64,000 nucleotides of DNA, from contig JAMXDE010000015.1 of NCBI GenBank assembly GCA_026770025.1, positions 1,426,001 through 1,490,000 of the forward strand. Reading direction: 5' to 3'. Position numbers and translations under genes: made by a program. The notes below the pieces were generated by a model, which was not told the DNA's origin, did no database searches, and was given only the letters and a program-made list of their open reading frames with translations. Shown here piece after piece: positions 41,961 to 52,741 of the stretch (position 1 is its first letter; each line of letters starts with the position of its first letter). Origin of the DNA: Craspedostauros australis (Eukaryota; Bacillariophyta; Bacillariophyceae; Mastogloiales; Achnanthaceae).

Positions 41961-43916
41961 CTACTCCTTCGCAATGCTCTCCTTCTCGAAGATCATCAAG
42001 CACTCGATGTGCCTGGTTTGTGGGAACAGGTCGAAGGGTAGAATCTTCGTGATCGCATACCCCGCCTTCACGATGCCTTCGGAATCGCGGGCCTGCGTCG
42101 TGGGATCGCAGGACATGTAGATGATACGTTGCGGCGCAAAGTCGTACAGCTGCTTCAAAAAGTCTTCACTGCAGCCCTTGCGGGGCGGGTCCAACACGAT
42201 GGCAGTGCGGTCGTTGGGGAAGTCGTCGGACAGAACATCGAAGATAGCTTCGGCGGACGCGGCGCGGAATTCGCAGTTGGTGACGTTGTTGCGCTGGGCG
42301 TTTTGGGTGGCCTCCTCGATGGCCTGGTTGTTGATCTCGATGCCGACGACGGTATCAAAATGTTGCGATGCCGACAATGCGAAGAGGCCGGAGCCGCAGT
42401 AGCAATCGGCCAGATGAGTCAATGATGTTCCTTCGGCGGTGGCGGCGTCGTCGGCATCCTGAGTGGATACCACAGGAGCTGTCGCATACTTCAATACCTG
42501 CTCCACCATCAACGGAAGGACGTAGTAGTTGTTTTGAAAGAAGTTGCCGGCGCGGTATCGAAAGTCCAGCGACCCGACGGTGGTCGTCAGGTATTCGTTG
42601 TTGTCGCTTTCGATGTACTCGTCGTTGAGATTGCCCTGGCGGAACAGCAAGGTGGCGCCTTTCTTCTTTTTGCCAGGCGGCGGACTGTTCAACAGACTCT
42701 CCCGCGCCCTTTCGTACGCCACGTTGACTTCGGGCGTGCCGATGGGACAGCGCGGGACGTCGACGATCTGGCGCACGCTGGACTTCTGGAAGCCAATCGC
42801 CGTGATGACGGGGACATCTGTTGCGAAACTGTGATCGTCGTCGTCATCGTTGTCTTTGGTGTCGACGTTCTTGCGTCCTCTGCGACTTTTGGATGGATTC
42901 TGATAGTGCGGTGTCAGCTTGGATCGGTACCCGAAGACTTCATCCGTTCCCAAGCACGGTGACACATGGACATCCGTGATGCCGTACTGCTTCAAGCCAT
43001 CTTGCACGAAGCGCTGCTTCCAATCGCGCTGCGCGCCGATGCTCATGTGCTGCAGTTGGCATCCACCGCAGGTCCCGTAGAGAGAGCACTTCGGTTCGAT
43101 CCGATCCGGCGATGATTGCAAGACCTGCACGAGATCCGCCTCGCTGTAATTGTTGAAGTTCCGAAAGATACGCAACCGCACGCGTTCGCCGGGGATGACG
43201 CCCGGCACCATGACGACCCAGTTCGTTGTTTGCACGGTGGTCCTGTCGTCGTCTGCTTCCGTAGACGCCGATGATGAATCGACACTGCTATCATTTGGTG
43301 CTGCTATCAGACTGCTCCGCTCTTCTGATTTCTTGCTATCACCGCCGCCACCACGCGGACGCCGTCCTCCCTTCTTCTTCTTATGAGCATCACGCTGTTC
43401 CTGCGTGAATTGAATCGGAACACGAGCAATGCCCATTCCACGATTCGTGAGAGTCTCAATCTCCACATCGATCTCCTCGTGGTACTCGAATGGGAATGGT
43501 ATGAATTTGGCTGGTCGTTTGAAGGCAGGTGGCGTCGTTGTTGGTGCGTCTGTTTCTGTTGTTGCGGCTGGCTGATTGGGGCCATTGGTGATATCTGAAC
43601 TCTCCGTTGCTGTCATTTGCAATCCTGTCACGTGAAAATGCCGCAATGGTGTTGCTGTTGTTGACGTTGGCGTTGTGGGTGTGGGTGTGGATGTGAACAA
43701 CGATGAAATCATGGATCGCTGCTGCTGCTGCTGTTGCTGGTACTGATGCTGTCGGTAAGACGTGATCCAGGCATACGCACCGACCTGCCCGTGCCTGAAG
43801 AGCACCGTGGAAAGGAGTAACCTTCCATTGCGTGATGTTGGCATGCCCAATGACACAGACTGTAGGAAAGATGCGACGCAAGACATGGCCAACACGCACA
43901 GAGGTGTGGTTCTCAT
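41961..43916 (-). CDS. TrmA/RumA-type RNA (uracil-5-)-methyltransferase
   Basis: 651 aa from the ATG at 43916. It transfers a methyl group from S-adenosylmethionine to C5 of a uridine in tRNA or rRNA. The N terminus (MRTTPLCVLAMSCVASFLQS) looks like a signal or bipartite organelle-targeting sequence, followed by a Gln/Thr-rich linker. A TRAM-like OB fold follows (EEIDVEIETLTNRGMGIARV), interrupted by a Lys/Gly- and Ser-rich insertion. Iron-sulfur cysteines are in CSLYGTCGGCQLQHM, with a fourth probably in DVPRCPIGTPEV. The SAM-binding domain has DCYCGSGLFALSAS and VVGIEINNQAIEEA, then LDPPRKGC, and MSCDPTTQARD with the catalytic Cys. All key motifs are present. Chloroplast or mitochondrial location is inferred. 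It is transcribed divergently from the displaced DJ-1 gene. Confidence 0.93.
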   Translation of the reverse strand: MRTTPLCVLAMSCVASFLQSVSLGMPTSRNGRLLLSTVLFRHGQVGAYAWITSYRQHQYQQQQQQQRSMISSLFTSTPTPTTPTSTTATPLRHFHVTGLQMTATESSDITNGPNQPAATTETDAPTTTPPAFKRPAKFIPFPFEYHEEIDVEIETLTNRGMGIARVPIQFTQEQRDAHKKKKGGRRPRGGGGDSKKSEERSSLIAAPNDSSVDSSSASTEADDDRTTVQTTNWVVMVPGVIPGERVRLRIFRNFNNYSEADLVQVLQSSPDRIEPKCSLYGTCGGCQLQHMSIGAQRDWKQRFVQDGLKQYGITDVHVSPCLGTDEVFGYRSKLTPHYQNPSKSRRGRKNVDTKDNDDDDDHSFATDVPVITAIGFQKSSVRQIVDVPRCPIGTPEVNVAYERARESLLNSPPPGKKKKGATLLFRQGNLNDEYIESDNNEYLTTTVGSLDFRYRAGNFFQNNYYVLPLMVEQVLKYATAPVVSTQDADDAATAEGTSLTHLADCYCGSGLFALSASQHFDTVVGIEINNQAIEEATQNAQRNNVTNCEFRAASAEAIFDVLSDDFPNDRTAIVLDPPRKGCSEDFLKQLYDFAPQRIIYMSCDPTTQARDSEGIVKAGYAITKILPFDLFPQTRHIECLMIFEKESIAKE

Positions 43917-44453
43917 GATGTACAATTGCGCTTGCAAGTCACTTGGTTAGCTGCTTGTGAATGATGAAAGAACTGTGCTTGGGAGGATGCCGAAGAGGGT
44001 GTGGATGATGATGTCGGCGATCGTGATGTTGACTGTGGTGATAGACACGAGTTGATTGATGGCGTATCCTTCCACATTTCTCGTGATGGGTTTTCTTGGT
44101 TGGCTGATTGCGTGAAATCAACGAATCCGTATGTATGGACGGACAATACTAATGTCTATTAGTTATTGGAGGATTGAGGCAAAATGCATTTATTCATAAT
44201 AAATATATACCATCCGTGAACACGCGTGTCCACAAAGATCGCTTCCAAATTCACGTTTACACATTTTGCACAATGAATCATCTTTCCTGTTCTTGAGCCC
44301 AAGCAGACAGAAGCAACGGTCCACCAACTCGCTGACCCGAAGACCACATCATCACGTCACACGATACCGTTTCGTAGGTGTATCCTTTTGGTTCCTCAAA
44401 TCTCTTGTTCTCCATCAGCCGAATTGATTCCTCATAAAATCAGAAACGAAACC
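43917..44453. promoter_or_regulatory. Former divergent promoter region, cut off from the DJ-1 gene by the Copia insertion
   Basis: The methyltransferase gene reads left from 43916. The next host gene to the right begins at 57737, but only 44 host bases (57693 excluded duplicates aside, 57694-57736) remain attached to it. The rest of its upstream DNA is this stretch. It includes an AATAAATATATACC patch at about 44198-44211. The right edge AAACC (44449-44453) is the left copy of the Copia target duplication. Confidence 0.65.
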
Positions 44454-44591
44454 TGTTGGTATACGGTCGAAGGCCAGACGGAGCAGCAAATGAACCCCTG
44501 TTCACAGCCTCAGCAGAGACAACAGAGACGAGTCATAATAACTTCACATCACACACACACACACTACTCGTATCGTCTCCCGATCATCACA
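44454..44591 (+). repeat. Copia 5' LTR
   Basis: 138 bp, TGTTGGTATACGG..GATCATCACA. Contains a CA run. Identical to the 3' LTR once the nested insertion is skipped. Confidence 0.95.
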
Positions 44592-44601
44592 GGTTATGAG
44601 G
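44592..44601 (+). promoter_or_regulatory. Copia primer-binding site, tRNA-Met anticodon-loop type
   Basis: GGTTATGAGG directly abuts the LTR. Its complement, CCTCATAACC, is the anticodon loop and adjoining stem of a methionine tRNA (CAT anticodon). Priming from a tRNA-Met cut in the anticodon loop is known for Drosophila copia and some relatives. A TATATAAG motif lies shortly downstream (44616-44623). Confidence 0.7.
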
Positions 44602-44730
44602 AAATACGCTTATACTATATAAGACAATCCCCATTGCTTCGTCACCCTCTCTGTATTTTGGAAATCCCCATCCAAACGCAGCTCATCTCATCTCTCTCTT
44701 TGCTCCACGCCTCGTTCCATCACCGCCATC

Positions 44731-46389
44731 ATGCCCGCCAGTGACAACCCCAACAAAACTCCGTTCCACGACACAGAGGAACTCTTCCGTCGCCTCAATT
44801 GGACGTGGCTCGCTGACTTCTCCAAGCATTCCAAAATCGCCTCTGACGGTGAATTCGCTGACTTCCTCGATACCTCTGAAGAGGAGTTCGAGGCTGTCTT
44901 GGACGGCTGGAAGTCTGGCTCCATCACTCGTTGTTTCGGGCTCCGCAATCTTCGCGCGTACGCGGAAGCGAACCCTGATTTTGACGCGTGGTTCACCACA
45001 CTGGAACGCCCCGTGCTCCGTGCATTCGGCAAGGCCAAAAAGCCTCCCGCTATTCGCGACAAGCTTCCCCCTGAAGCCCATGGTGCCTCTGGAGCCCTTG
45101 CGTCGGGTGGTACCACCGATGATGCCCATTCCTCCGAACGTGGTGATACATCTACACCCCGCGGTGACGTGCCAGTCGCAACCGCCGGTCGTGGTGTTGA
45201 CACCAGCGATGCCCCTCTTGATGTTGGTGAAGAACCAGCGCCTGCCGTCGACTTCATCACCGGCTCTGGCCTTACCTACGCCATGGCCCGCAACAACCCT
45301 GCAGTCCTCCCTCATTTCCACTTCAAGGAGGTTCCCATGGTCACAGAGCCCTCGTATGCCGCAATTGGATACTGGCAGCGCTGGGAGCTGAAGCTTGCTG
45401 GGGACGCACCCGCTGGAGTACTCAAGTGGTACACACAGCTCCAGGCTGAGGCTGCTGGTGTGGACATCCACATCTGTCCGCTTTCCGCGTTCAGTCCGCA
45501 GTGCTCCATCATTCCGCGCAACGCTCCACGCGAACGGGTCATCCGTGCCGGCGAGTGGCTGAACAAGAAGTTGCAACAGAAGGACATCCTCGATCTGGAC
45601 GACCCTGCCATCTCCCTATTCTATTCTGGGACTTTCGGCATGTCGCCACACCATCTGTCATCCTTCCTTTTCCTTCATCAAGTGCTCTCGGACGCATACA
45701 TGCGTGTTGCCAACACCGTGAGCCAAGCGCCTGAGTATGGCGATTCGCAAGACGTCATCAAGTTCGCCACGGCGTTGTTGGAATTCCAACAAACCGAGAG
45801 CGTCGTTCACCGTCGCACGATCACTGATGTGGAGCTATCCCGCCGATTCCTCGAAGGTCTTCGCTCTCACCACATGCCTGTGGAGCACCACATCACGTCT
45901 CTGTCCCTGGTGCCAGGCAACAAGCGCGTGCCCCCTCACCTACACGTGTCGGCTCTTGCCCGTACCATCAGAGGAGATCCCACTGCCTCAACGTCCAATA
46001 TTGGCCACCGTGTGCAAACACGTTCGTCTGGGAAGTCTGGTGGCGATGGCAAGCGTGGCGAGCGCAAGCGGTCCGAGTTTTATCAACCGGACAAGGATGC
46101 ATTCTGCTCCGCGTGCCACCGCAAGGGACATCATGCGCGCAGCTGCCTTCCATGGGCACGTGATCTGCGTTTCGTTGAGCTCCGCGAGTCCGAACCTGAC
46201 CTTGCTGCGAAGGTTCTCAAGACGTACAAGGAGGTCTACTCCAGCGAGCGTGCAAGCACAGTTGCCAGGGCTGTCGCTCTTGTCCATCATGGACGTGACT
46301 CATTGAGCGATGACGGCGACAACAGCAGCGACGACGAGCGTACAGCGCAGATCCTTTTCCAGGATTTTGTTCTTGCCGGCCGGAAGTAG
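44731..46389 (+). CDS. gag: Copia Gag-like polyprotein
   Basis: 552-aa open frame starting 139 bp after the LTR (CGCCATCATG). It forms the nucleocapsid-type protein of the element. A capsid-like helical region occupies the middle, followed by a basic stretch and one zinc knuckle, CSACHRKGHHARSC (C-x2-C-x4-H-x4-C), then an acidic Ser/Asp tail. It looks whole. The pol frame starts 47 bp after its stop in another frame, so separate ORFs are used. How pol is expressed is not shown by the sequence. Confidence 0.9.
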   Translation: MPASDNPNKTPFHDTEELFRRLNWTWLADFSKHSKIASDGEFADFLDTSEEEFEAVLDGWKSGSITRCFGLRNLRAYAEANPDFDAWFTTLERPVLRAFGKAKKPPAIRDKLPPEAHGASGALASGGTTDDAHSSERGDTSTPRGDVPVATAGRGVDTSDAPLDVGEEPAPAVDFITGSGLTYAMARNNPAVLPHFHFKEVPMVTEPSYAAIGYWQRWELKLAGDAPAGVLKWYTQLQAEAAGVDIHICPLSAFSPQCSIIPRNAPRERVIRAGEWLNKKLQQKDILDLDDPAISLFYSGTFGMSPHHLSSFLFLHQVLSDAYMRVANTVSQAPEYGDSQDVIKFATALLEFQQTESVVHRRTITDVELSRRFLEGLRSHHMPVEHHITSLSLVPGNKRVPPHLHVSALARTIRGDPTASTSNIGHRVQTRSSGKSGGDGKRGERKRSEFYQPDKDAFCSACHRKGHHARSCLPWARDLRFVELRESEPDLAAKVLKTYKEVYSSERASTVARAVALVHHGRDSLSDDGDNSSDDERTAQILFQDFVLAGRK

Positions 46390-46436
46390 AGCAGCTCTCC
46401 GGTGAACGGCTACTACCCGTTGCTCGCCCATGCGGG

Positions 46437-49400
46437 ATGCAAACAGGCACGCACACCAGCGTTGCATCTCCGCTACAAACTGCCTCAACCCAAGTGCAGT
46501 TCACAGAGCCGGATCGTTTCATGACGTCAACGACGGTCCCGCTCCGTGCAAATGCACTTGCAGGGTCTCGCGACAGCGAATGGCGCCAACGAATTCACGG
46601 TCAGTGTGATCTAGGTGCCAACGTTTGCGCGACTCCACATGCGCGTCTCCTCAGTGACTATACCGCGTTTACTACTCCTTCCAGCCTTGAGGCAGCGGAC
46701 TCGTCTTCGCCTGCTATGGAGTGCCCGGGAGAAGGGTACATGCGGATATCATGTGGTGGCGGCGCGCATCTTTTGGTGCACACTCTTCTGTGCCCACGAC
46801 TGGCTGACACGCTTGTGTCGCCACAGTCTATCATCCGACAACGTGACAACCCATACAACAGCTTCGGCATTGAATCCACCCGACACAATGCTCACATCGT
46901 CTTCAAGTCTCCAGATAACAATCTTCGAGTGCCGCTGTACATTCGCAACGGTCTGTACTTCTTCGGAGGCGTTCGTCCGCGTGCCATGACCTTGAGACAG
47001 GCCTCGCCTACGCTCCTGTCGGAACTTTGGCATCTACGACTTGGACATGTGGGCATGGCGCAGCTGCAGAAGCTTTCCAAGTGCTCCACCGGTATTCCGG
47101 CATCTGTTACACGGCACATTCACCCACTTCGACACTGTGACACGTGCAGCAAGGCAGGATATCAACATGCCACACGCGGCCCCAATGACACGGCTACAGC
47201 CAACGTCGCTGGCGCTAGGTTTCACGTCGACTTTGGGTTCATGAGGGCCACTGACGATGCGTACGGCCAGCGCAAGAAGTCCCAAAGCGCTCAACGGGTC
47301 ATCCACTCCGTCGATGGGTTTTGCGCGTACCTTCTTGTGGTCGATGCGTGTACATGCTATGTGTGGGTGTTTCTTACCAAGGACAAATCCCCACCCATCA
47401 TGGCTGTACGACAGACCCTGACTATTTTTGGGCGCCGCGAGGGCTATCGTGCGGTTCGTGTCGACTTGGGCGGTGAGCTGGCCAGGTCCAGTCAGTTTGG
47501 TACCATGGTCCAGGAATGTGGATACAACGTTGAACCTACTGGAGCAGATTGCGCATGGATGAATGGGAAAGTGGAACGGCTGAACAAGACCTTTGGCACC
47601 ATGGTGAGGGCGCTACTTTACTCGTCCGGGCTCACACCTGACTTCTGGTCCAAGGCGTTGACTCATGCAGTGTACCTCAAGAATCGACTTCATCATTCTA
47701 CACTTGGAAGAACGCCGTATGAGGCTCAACATGGTGTCGCGCCAGACCTCAGTCATCTCCGTGTGTTTGGTGCACGAGTCACTGTGAAGAAGCCTGGCAA
47801 GGCTGCCGCAAAGCTCGACGTTCATACATACGATGGCATCTTCGTTGGGCACACAGCTACGGCGTCAGTGCATGAGTACTACGATATCAACTCTGGAAGA
47901 TTCAAGCGGGCTGGCAACATTGTCTTTGATGAGGCACACTACATGTCTTCCAACAGACCTCCAGGGCCAGCGTTGCTGTACGATCTGGGACTCCCCACAC
48001 CTGCTGTGGAACCAACGCCAAGCAAGATCATTACCAAGCCTGTGTACCCCACCATCGTCACAAGGCATGCCAAGATTCCGGCGACGGCGTGTGCGATACC
48101 GCTTCCGTTGGGAGACATCCTCGATCATTCGCATGTCCATGCCTCTGCTGCAAGGTGCACAGAAACTGGACAAGTCGATATCGTGCATGTTGACACGACC
48201 GATGAACCGTTTGGGTATCCATTCAGCCAAAGTGTGGACGTGCGTGGTACGGACGGCCTCCTTGGGTTCGAGTTTCGGTATGATGAGCAACGGCATCGGC
48301 TTCAGCTTCAACAGTGCAAGTCAGGTCAACCGGCTGCACGTATCACGCGATGGCGGTCCAGGCTGCGCAAGGCGCACCTCATTTCAATTCAAGGTCAACA
48401 GGTGCATACAGCCATGGACGCGCGGCAAGCCATACAGGCCTTGCGTGAACAACGTGTTACCACTGCAGAGTTTGTGTTCGCATTCGATGACGTTCGCAAC
48501 AATCTGTCTCAACACGGGGTCCCGCAGATGTACTTCGATCAGATGAAACATATCCGAGATATCATCGAGACGTCCACTCCCCAAGCACATGCCACCAGTG
48601 TTGCCAATGCACCAGTCAAGCTCACTCGACGAATGCTTCTACAGCAAGATGACTGGGAACAGTGGCAGGCCGCGGAATTCAAGCAGCTGGACCAGTACGA
48701 TGCGCAGCAAATGTTTGGCGATCCTGTTCCAGCTCCCGCAGACGCAGCCATCTTCAATTGGGTCTGGGTCTACGTGGTCAAGACACATGAGAATAATCGG
48801 AAGAAGGCACGCGCTGTTTGCGATGGCTCTACCAGGGGAGGACATGCTCGAATATTCGGACACACCTATGCGGCTACGCCTGATTTGACGGAGTTCAGGA
48901 TTCTCCTTGGCATTGCTGCAATCCAACAGCTCAAGGTGTACAGCTCGGATGTCACAAACGCTTTTGCAGAAGCCCCAGCTGGCGAACAACGATACTTCAT
49001 GAAAGTGGATGAGCCGTATCAAGCGTGGTGGAAACAGAAACATGGCACCACTATTCCTCGCGGCCACGTCATCCCGGTCAACAAGAACCTTCAAGGTCAT
49101 CCTGAAGCACCTCGCCTCTGGAGCAAGCACATCACTGGCATCCTACAACAAATCGGGTTCACTTCGACAACCCATGCTCCTTGTTTGTACACTGGGGCCA
49201 TTGGTCACAACAAGATCTACGTGCTACGTCAAGTGGATGATTTTGCAGTCGCTGCTCCATCACAGAGTGTCTTCGATACATTCTGCGACATGCTCGACAA
49301 GCGCCTCTTCCAGCCCATCACTCGACAAGGACTCATGGTACACTATAACGGACTCGATGTTGATCAAGCTCGGCGATTCGTGCGCATACATTGCACATCT

Positions 49401-50354
49401 TACGTGGACAAGATGCTGGAGCGCAACAAGTGGCAGAACATGCGGCACACTCACAGATTGCCTATGCTGTCGGACAACTCGTATGTCAAGACTTTGGACA
49501 ATGCTGACGTTCCAAGCGATGACAAGGAGCGAGCCGCTCTGGCCACAAGGTTCAAGTTTGGGTACCGCCAAGCCATCGGTGAGCTCATATGGGCTATGAT
49601 ATCATGCCGTCCTGACATTTCTTTTCCCGTTGTCAAACTCTCTCAATTCTCAAACAATCCAGGCGAAGCTCACTTCGAAGCTGTCAAGTTCCTCATGCGG
49701 TATGTCGCGAGCACCAGAGACTATGGCATAACATACTGGCGGCCAGCGTCACTTGTCGATCTTCCCGATGTGCCGGCCCCATCCAAGCTGTCACCACATG
49801 GCGATTCTACGCACGACGTCAATGCCACGCGCCAGCTCGAGGCTTCTACGCTATATGGGTACGTCGACGCCGATTGGGGTGTTGATATACGTCACCGCCG
49901 GTCCGTGTCAGGCATCGTCATGATGTTTGCAGGTGGTGCCATCGCATGGAAGACCAGGGTTCAGCCCACGGTCTCCATGAGCAGCACAGAGGCGGAATTT
50001 GTTGCAGCCAGCGATGCCGGCAAGATGGCTCTTTGGCTGCGGTCGATTCTCCATAAAGTTGGCGTGACACAACCGTTCGCAACCCCCATCTTCGAGGATA
50101 ATCGCGGTGCCCGGCTGATGGCCAGTGCCAGTCAGCCCACTCGGAACTCAAGACACATAGCCATCCGAGAATTCGCGGTCCTCGATTGGGTCGAGACAGA
50201 CCTTGTCGCCTATCCAGAGGTCTCCTCAGAGATGAACGCATGTGATATCTGCACGAAACAGACACCCGTGGTCCTGTTCTTTCGGCACGTTGACCTAGTT
50301 ATGGGTCGCAACGTGCCCTCATATGTAAACGACTACAGGAGTCCGGATTTGTAA
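46437..50354 (+). CDS. pol: Copia Pol polyprotein (protease, integrase, reverse transcriptase, RNase H)
   Basis: 1305-aa open frame that looks whole. In order: aspartic protease motif CDLGANVCATP (near residue 58); integrase zinc-binding LRLGHVG..HCDTC (about 47030-47145); integrase core with DACTCYVWVFL, RVDLGGELA and a Glu in MNGKVERLNKTFG (about 47280-47620); a GKVxVFG-like adaptor region; reverse transcriptase with VYSSDVTNAFAEA and RQVDDFAV (about 48650-49420); RNase H with YVDADWG and SSTEAEFVAASD (about 49860-50080). The gene order and DLGAN protease motif suit diatom CoDi-type Copia elements. Confidence 0.93.
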   Translation: MQTGTHTSVASPLQTASTQVQFTEPDRFMTSTTVPLRANALAGSRDSEWRQRIHGQCDLGANVCATPHARLLSDYTAFTTPSSLEAADSSSPAMECPGEGYMRISCGGGAHLLVHTLLCPRLADTLVSPQSIIRQRDNPYNSFGIESTRHNAHIVFKSPDNNLRVPLYIRNGLYFFGGVRPRAMTLRQASPTLLSELWHLRLGHVGMAQLQKLSKCSTGIPASVTRHIHPLRHCDTCSKAGYQHATRGPNDTATANVAGARFHVDFGFMRATDDAYGQRKKSQSAQRVIHSVDGFCAYLLVVDACTCYVWVFLTKDKSPPIMAVRQTLTIFGRREGYRAVRVDLGGELARSSQFGTMVQECGYNVEPTGADCAWMNGKVERLNKTFGTMVRALLYSSGLTPDFWSKALTHAVYLKNRLHHSTLGRTPYEAQHGVAPDLSHLRVFGARVTVKKPGKAAAKLDVHTYDGIFVGHTATASVHEYYDINSGRFKRAGNIVFDEAHYMSSNRPPGPALLYDLGLPTPAVEPTPSKIITKPVYPTIVTRHAKIPATACAIPLPLGDILDHSHVHASAARCTETGQVDIVHVDTTDEPFGYPFSQSVDVRGTDGLLGFEFRYDEQRHRLQLQQCKSGQPAARITRWRSRLRKAHLISIQGQQVHTAMDARQAIQALREQRVTTAEFVFAFDDVRNNLSQHGVPQMYFDQMKHIRDIIETSTPQAHATSVANAPVKLTRRMLLQQDDWEQWQAAEFKQLDQYDAQQMFGDPVPAPADAAIFNWVWVYVVKTHENNRKKARAVCDGSTRGGHARIFGHTYAATPDLTEFRILLGIAAIQQLKVYSSDVTNAFAEAPAGEQRYFMKVDEPYQAWWKQKHGTTIPRGHVIPVNKNLQGHPEAPRLWSKHITGILQQIGFTSTTHAPCLYTGAIGHNKIYVLRQVDDFAVAAPSQSVFDTFCDMLDKRLFQPITRQGLMVHYNGLDVDQARRFVRIHCTSYVDKMLERNKWQNMRHTHRLPMLSDNSYVKTLDNADVPSDDKERAALATRFKFGYRQAIGELIWAMISCRPDISFPVVKLSQFSNNPGEAHFEAVKFLMRYVASTRDYGITYWRPASLVDLPDVPAPSKLSPHGDSTHDVNATRQLEASTLYGYVDADWGVDIRHRRSVSGIVMMFAGGAIAWKTRVQPTVSMSSTEAEFVAASDAGKMALWLRSILHKVGVTQPFATPIFEDNRGARLMASASQPTRNSRHIAIREFAVLDWVETDLVAYPEVSSEMNACDICTKQTPVVLFFRHVDLVMGRNVPSYVNDYRSPDL

Positions 50355-50376
50355 CTTCCGCTGACTGCGTCAGCGT

Positions 50377-50385
50377 GGGGGGGGG
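50377..50385 (+). promoter_or_regulatory. Copia polypurine tract
   Basis: Nine Gs directly before the 3' LTR (GCGTGGGGGGGGG/TGTTGG), the expected plus-strand primer position. Confidence 0.85.
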
Positions 50386-50472
50386 TGTTGGTATACGGTC
50401 GAAGGCCAGACGGAGCAGCAAATGAACCCCTGTTCACAGCCTCAGCAGAGACAACAGAGACGAGTCATAATA
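50386..50472 (+). repeat. Copia 3' LTR, first part
   Basis: First 87 bases of the 3' LTR, identical to 44454-44540. It ends in TAATA (50468-50472), the left copy of the duplication made by the Harbinger insertion. Confidence 0.95.
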
Positions 50473-50494
50473 GAGGCCTATCGCATTTCACATT
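50473..50494 (+). repeat. Left terminal inverted repeat of the Harbinger element
   Basis: 22 bp, begins GAGGCCTATCGC, perfect partner of 57611-57632. Confidence 0.95.
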
Positions 50495-52741
50495 CACACC
50501 CCTGTGTTCATGTCACATGTGGCACTCACGTTCGGATTTCACATTGGTACTCGTGACTAGTTCGTGACCTACTCAGAAAGACGACCAACATGACTGAATC
50601 GGCTTCTCTTCTGTAGAATAGAGCTCTAGTTTAGACTGCTCTGATATGAATGCTCCTTGCATGTTATCGCATCACTTGTTGAGACCAAAGGTTGATAGGA
50701 TCATTAATGGGTGTGCTCTGAGTTGCACGCAACGCACATCTCTCTTTCTTCTCGTGGGGGCTTCGTGTTCTGAGATTTTCGCTGCCATCTCTTCTTTCTC
50801 AACTTTGCTACTAACAGAGGTCCGGTAACATATGCGCAAGCACTTTGTCCCTGCTGATTCATAGCTTGTTCAAGGCTCTGTTGCCAATATCGATGACAGA
50901 GACCTCTTGATCACTGTATCATGGAGATGGATCAGCAGTTTGTTGTCCAATAGAAGGTCTCCACGCAGTCTACACAGAACTATTACGATTGCGCGTTGGG
51001 TTGGTTGGAGACCAACAAGGACTTCCGATATGGCAGTCAGGATCTCCAAAAGATGCAAAATGCGCGTTGGTCGAAGTCCCTGGTCGTATCTGACTACACT
51101 AGTCCTCAGAGCATCAGGAACACGCCGCGGATGTTGTATCGGGTGAAATAGGATATGAGCAATGATTCCTCAGCTGGATCATGAAGGGGTCCTTTTCTAT
51201 TTGCGCGCAGATATCATATGTGAAGCTTGCAGGCATATTCGACATCGTAATCGCTCTCTATCGCTCCATGCACCTCTCATTCGGAATGCTAGTTTCATCA
51301 TCACTAGCATCTCAAAAAATATCATTGTCACGACAAGGACGACTCAACATTTCTGCAAATGAAGAGAAATGATTGGCCATTCGTTTCGTTCCAACACGTG
51401 GAAGGTTGGATTGCCGGGACTGCAATGTGAAACTCAATTGTGTTTTTGGCTCCTAAAACGCAATCGAGTTTCACTTTCCGAGGGGGAAGTTCGCATGTTG
51501 CCCCTCTAAAAATGTCATTATCAGGTTATTTTGTACCGGGAGTTGTCGGAAAAAGAGAAAATCACGTTTTTCGTGTCGGAGTCTGTTCACAAATGACAAG
51601 AAACTGCCAGTTGCCAGTTCGCCACACGTGATGGACCGCAATCGATTCGAGATGTTCGACTCATACGACTAGGACAAGAATGCCGAGTTGGTTCACGAGA
51701 GCAATCGATCATCTCTGAGTCCCGCATTGTGGCGTGTGTGGGGATGGGATTTCCTCGCTGCGTGTTTTGGTGTTGCTCATTCTCGTCACACTTTGCTGCG
51801 GTGGTCCACAAAGCGCACTGTCGTCTTGGTTGGCAGAACAAGTCCTTGTCTTCTGGTTTGTTGGCTTGTACTACTATTATATTGAACTCATCAAAAGCCC
51901 ACCAGGGACGATCGAGTATCGTTCCCGACCCCACGCCATTTACCTTCTTGATGATGTGATGCGTTTGATTCCCATCAGTGAGAGTTGCCTGCAGGGTAGA
52001 GTGCAAGGAATCCACCAGCAGTATCGCACGGCAAAAAATCACCACAATGCGAGGTGGCCTGATGACCAACCACCAATCGTCACTCTCCACATCACTATGC
52101 ACTGGGTGTCACTCTCATCCATCTTTGTGCAACATTGATAGCAGCAGACTCAAGGAGTAGCAGCCCAATCGATGTTGATAGAGTATGAATCCTTGTCCCA
52201 TGCAATGATATCAGAGCTGATCACGCGCCGACATGCTCCATTTTGTTGCAACATGCGCAGACCGTGCACGCACACCGCAGCATACTCCCTCTGGAGAGAG
52301 ACAGAGAGAGAGATCGTACCTCCATGGTCGCGTTGTTGAGTCTCGTATCGTTGAATACGAAGCAATGTTGTACACACTCAAGCGAAAGGGGTTCCTCGAT
52401 TGGGTCTCCTTCGCTGCGCTTTGTTCTCGAGTTGACTGTCTGAAGAGCTCACACAATTTTGCGCACGCAGAGTAGTGCAGTACTTTCTCATCGTGCCGCG
52501 CTTACATGCTCGTTGACGTCCTATCCATCCCAGGATTGCTGCATCGTCTCACAGTTTAGGACAAGGTGTGGTGTATCTGGTCAATAGAATAGTTGAGAAT
52601 AGATCTAATGCAATTATAGTATATGAGTGGTGGTGCAGTGCTCTTCTATTTGCCGGATTCGACGCGATTCACTCTCCTGGTTGCTGTTGCAAGATGCGTT
52701 CCAGACTACGAATCCCTCAGTATTGTTGAAACTTGTATAAT
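50495..52741. other. Non-coding left part of the Harbinger element
   Basis: 2.2 kb without a recognisable gene, holding the 3' flank of the transposase. Near 51541-51565 is GGGAGTTGTCGGAAAAAGAG, which resembles the inner side of the right end (reverse complement of about 57573-57600), possibly a transposase-binding sequence or an internal rearrangement. Confidence 0.5.
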
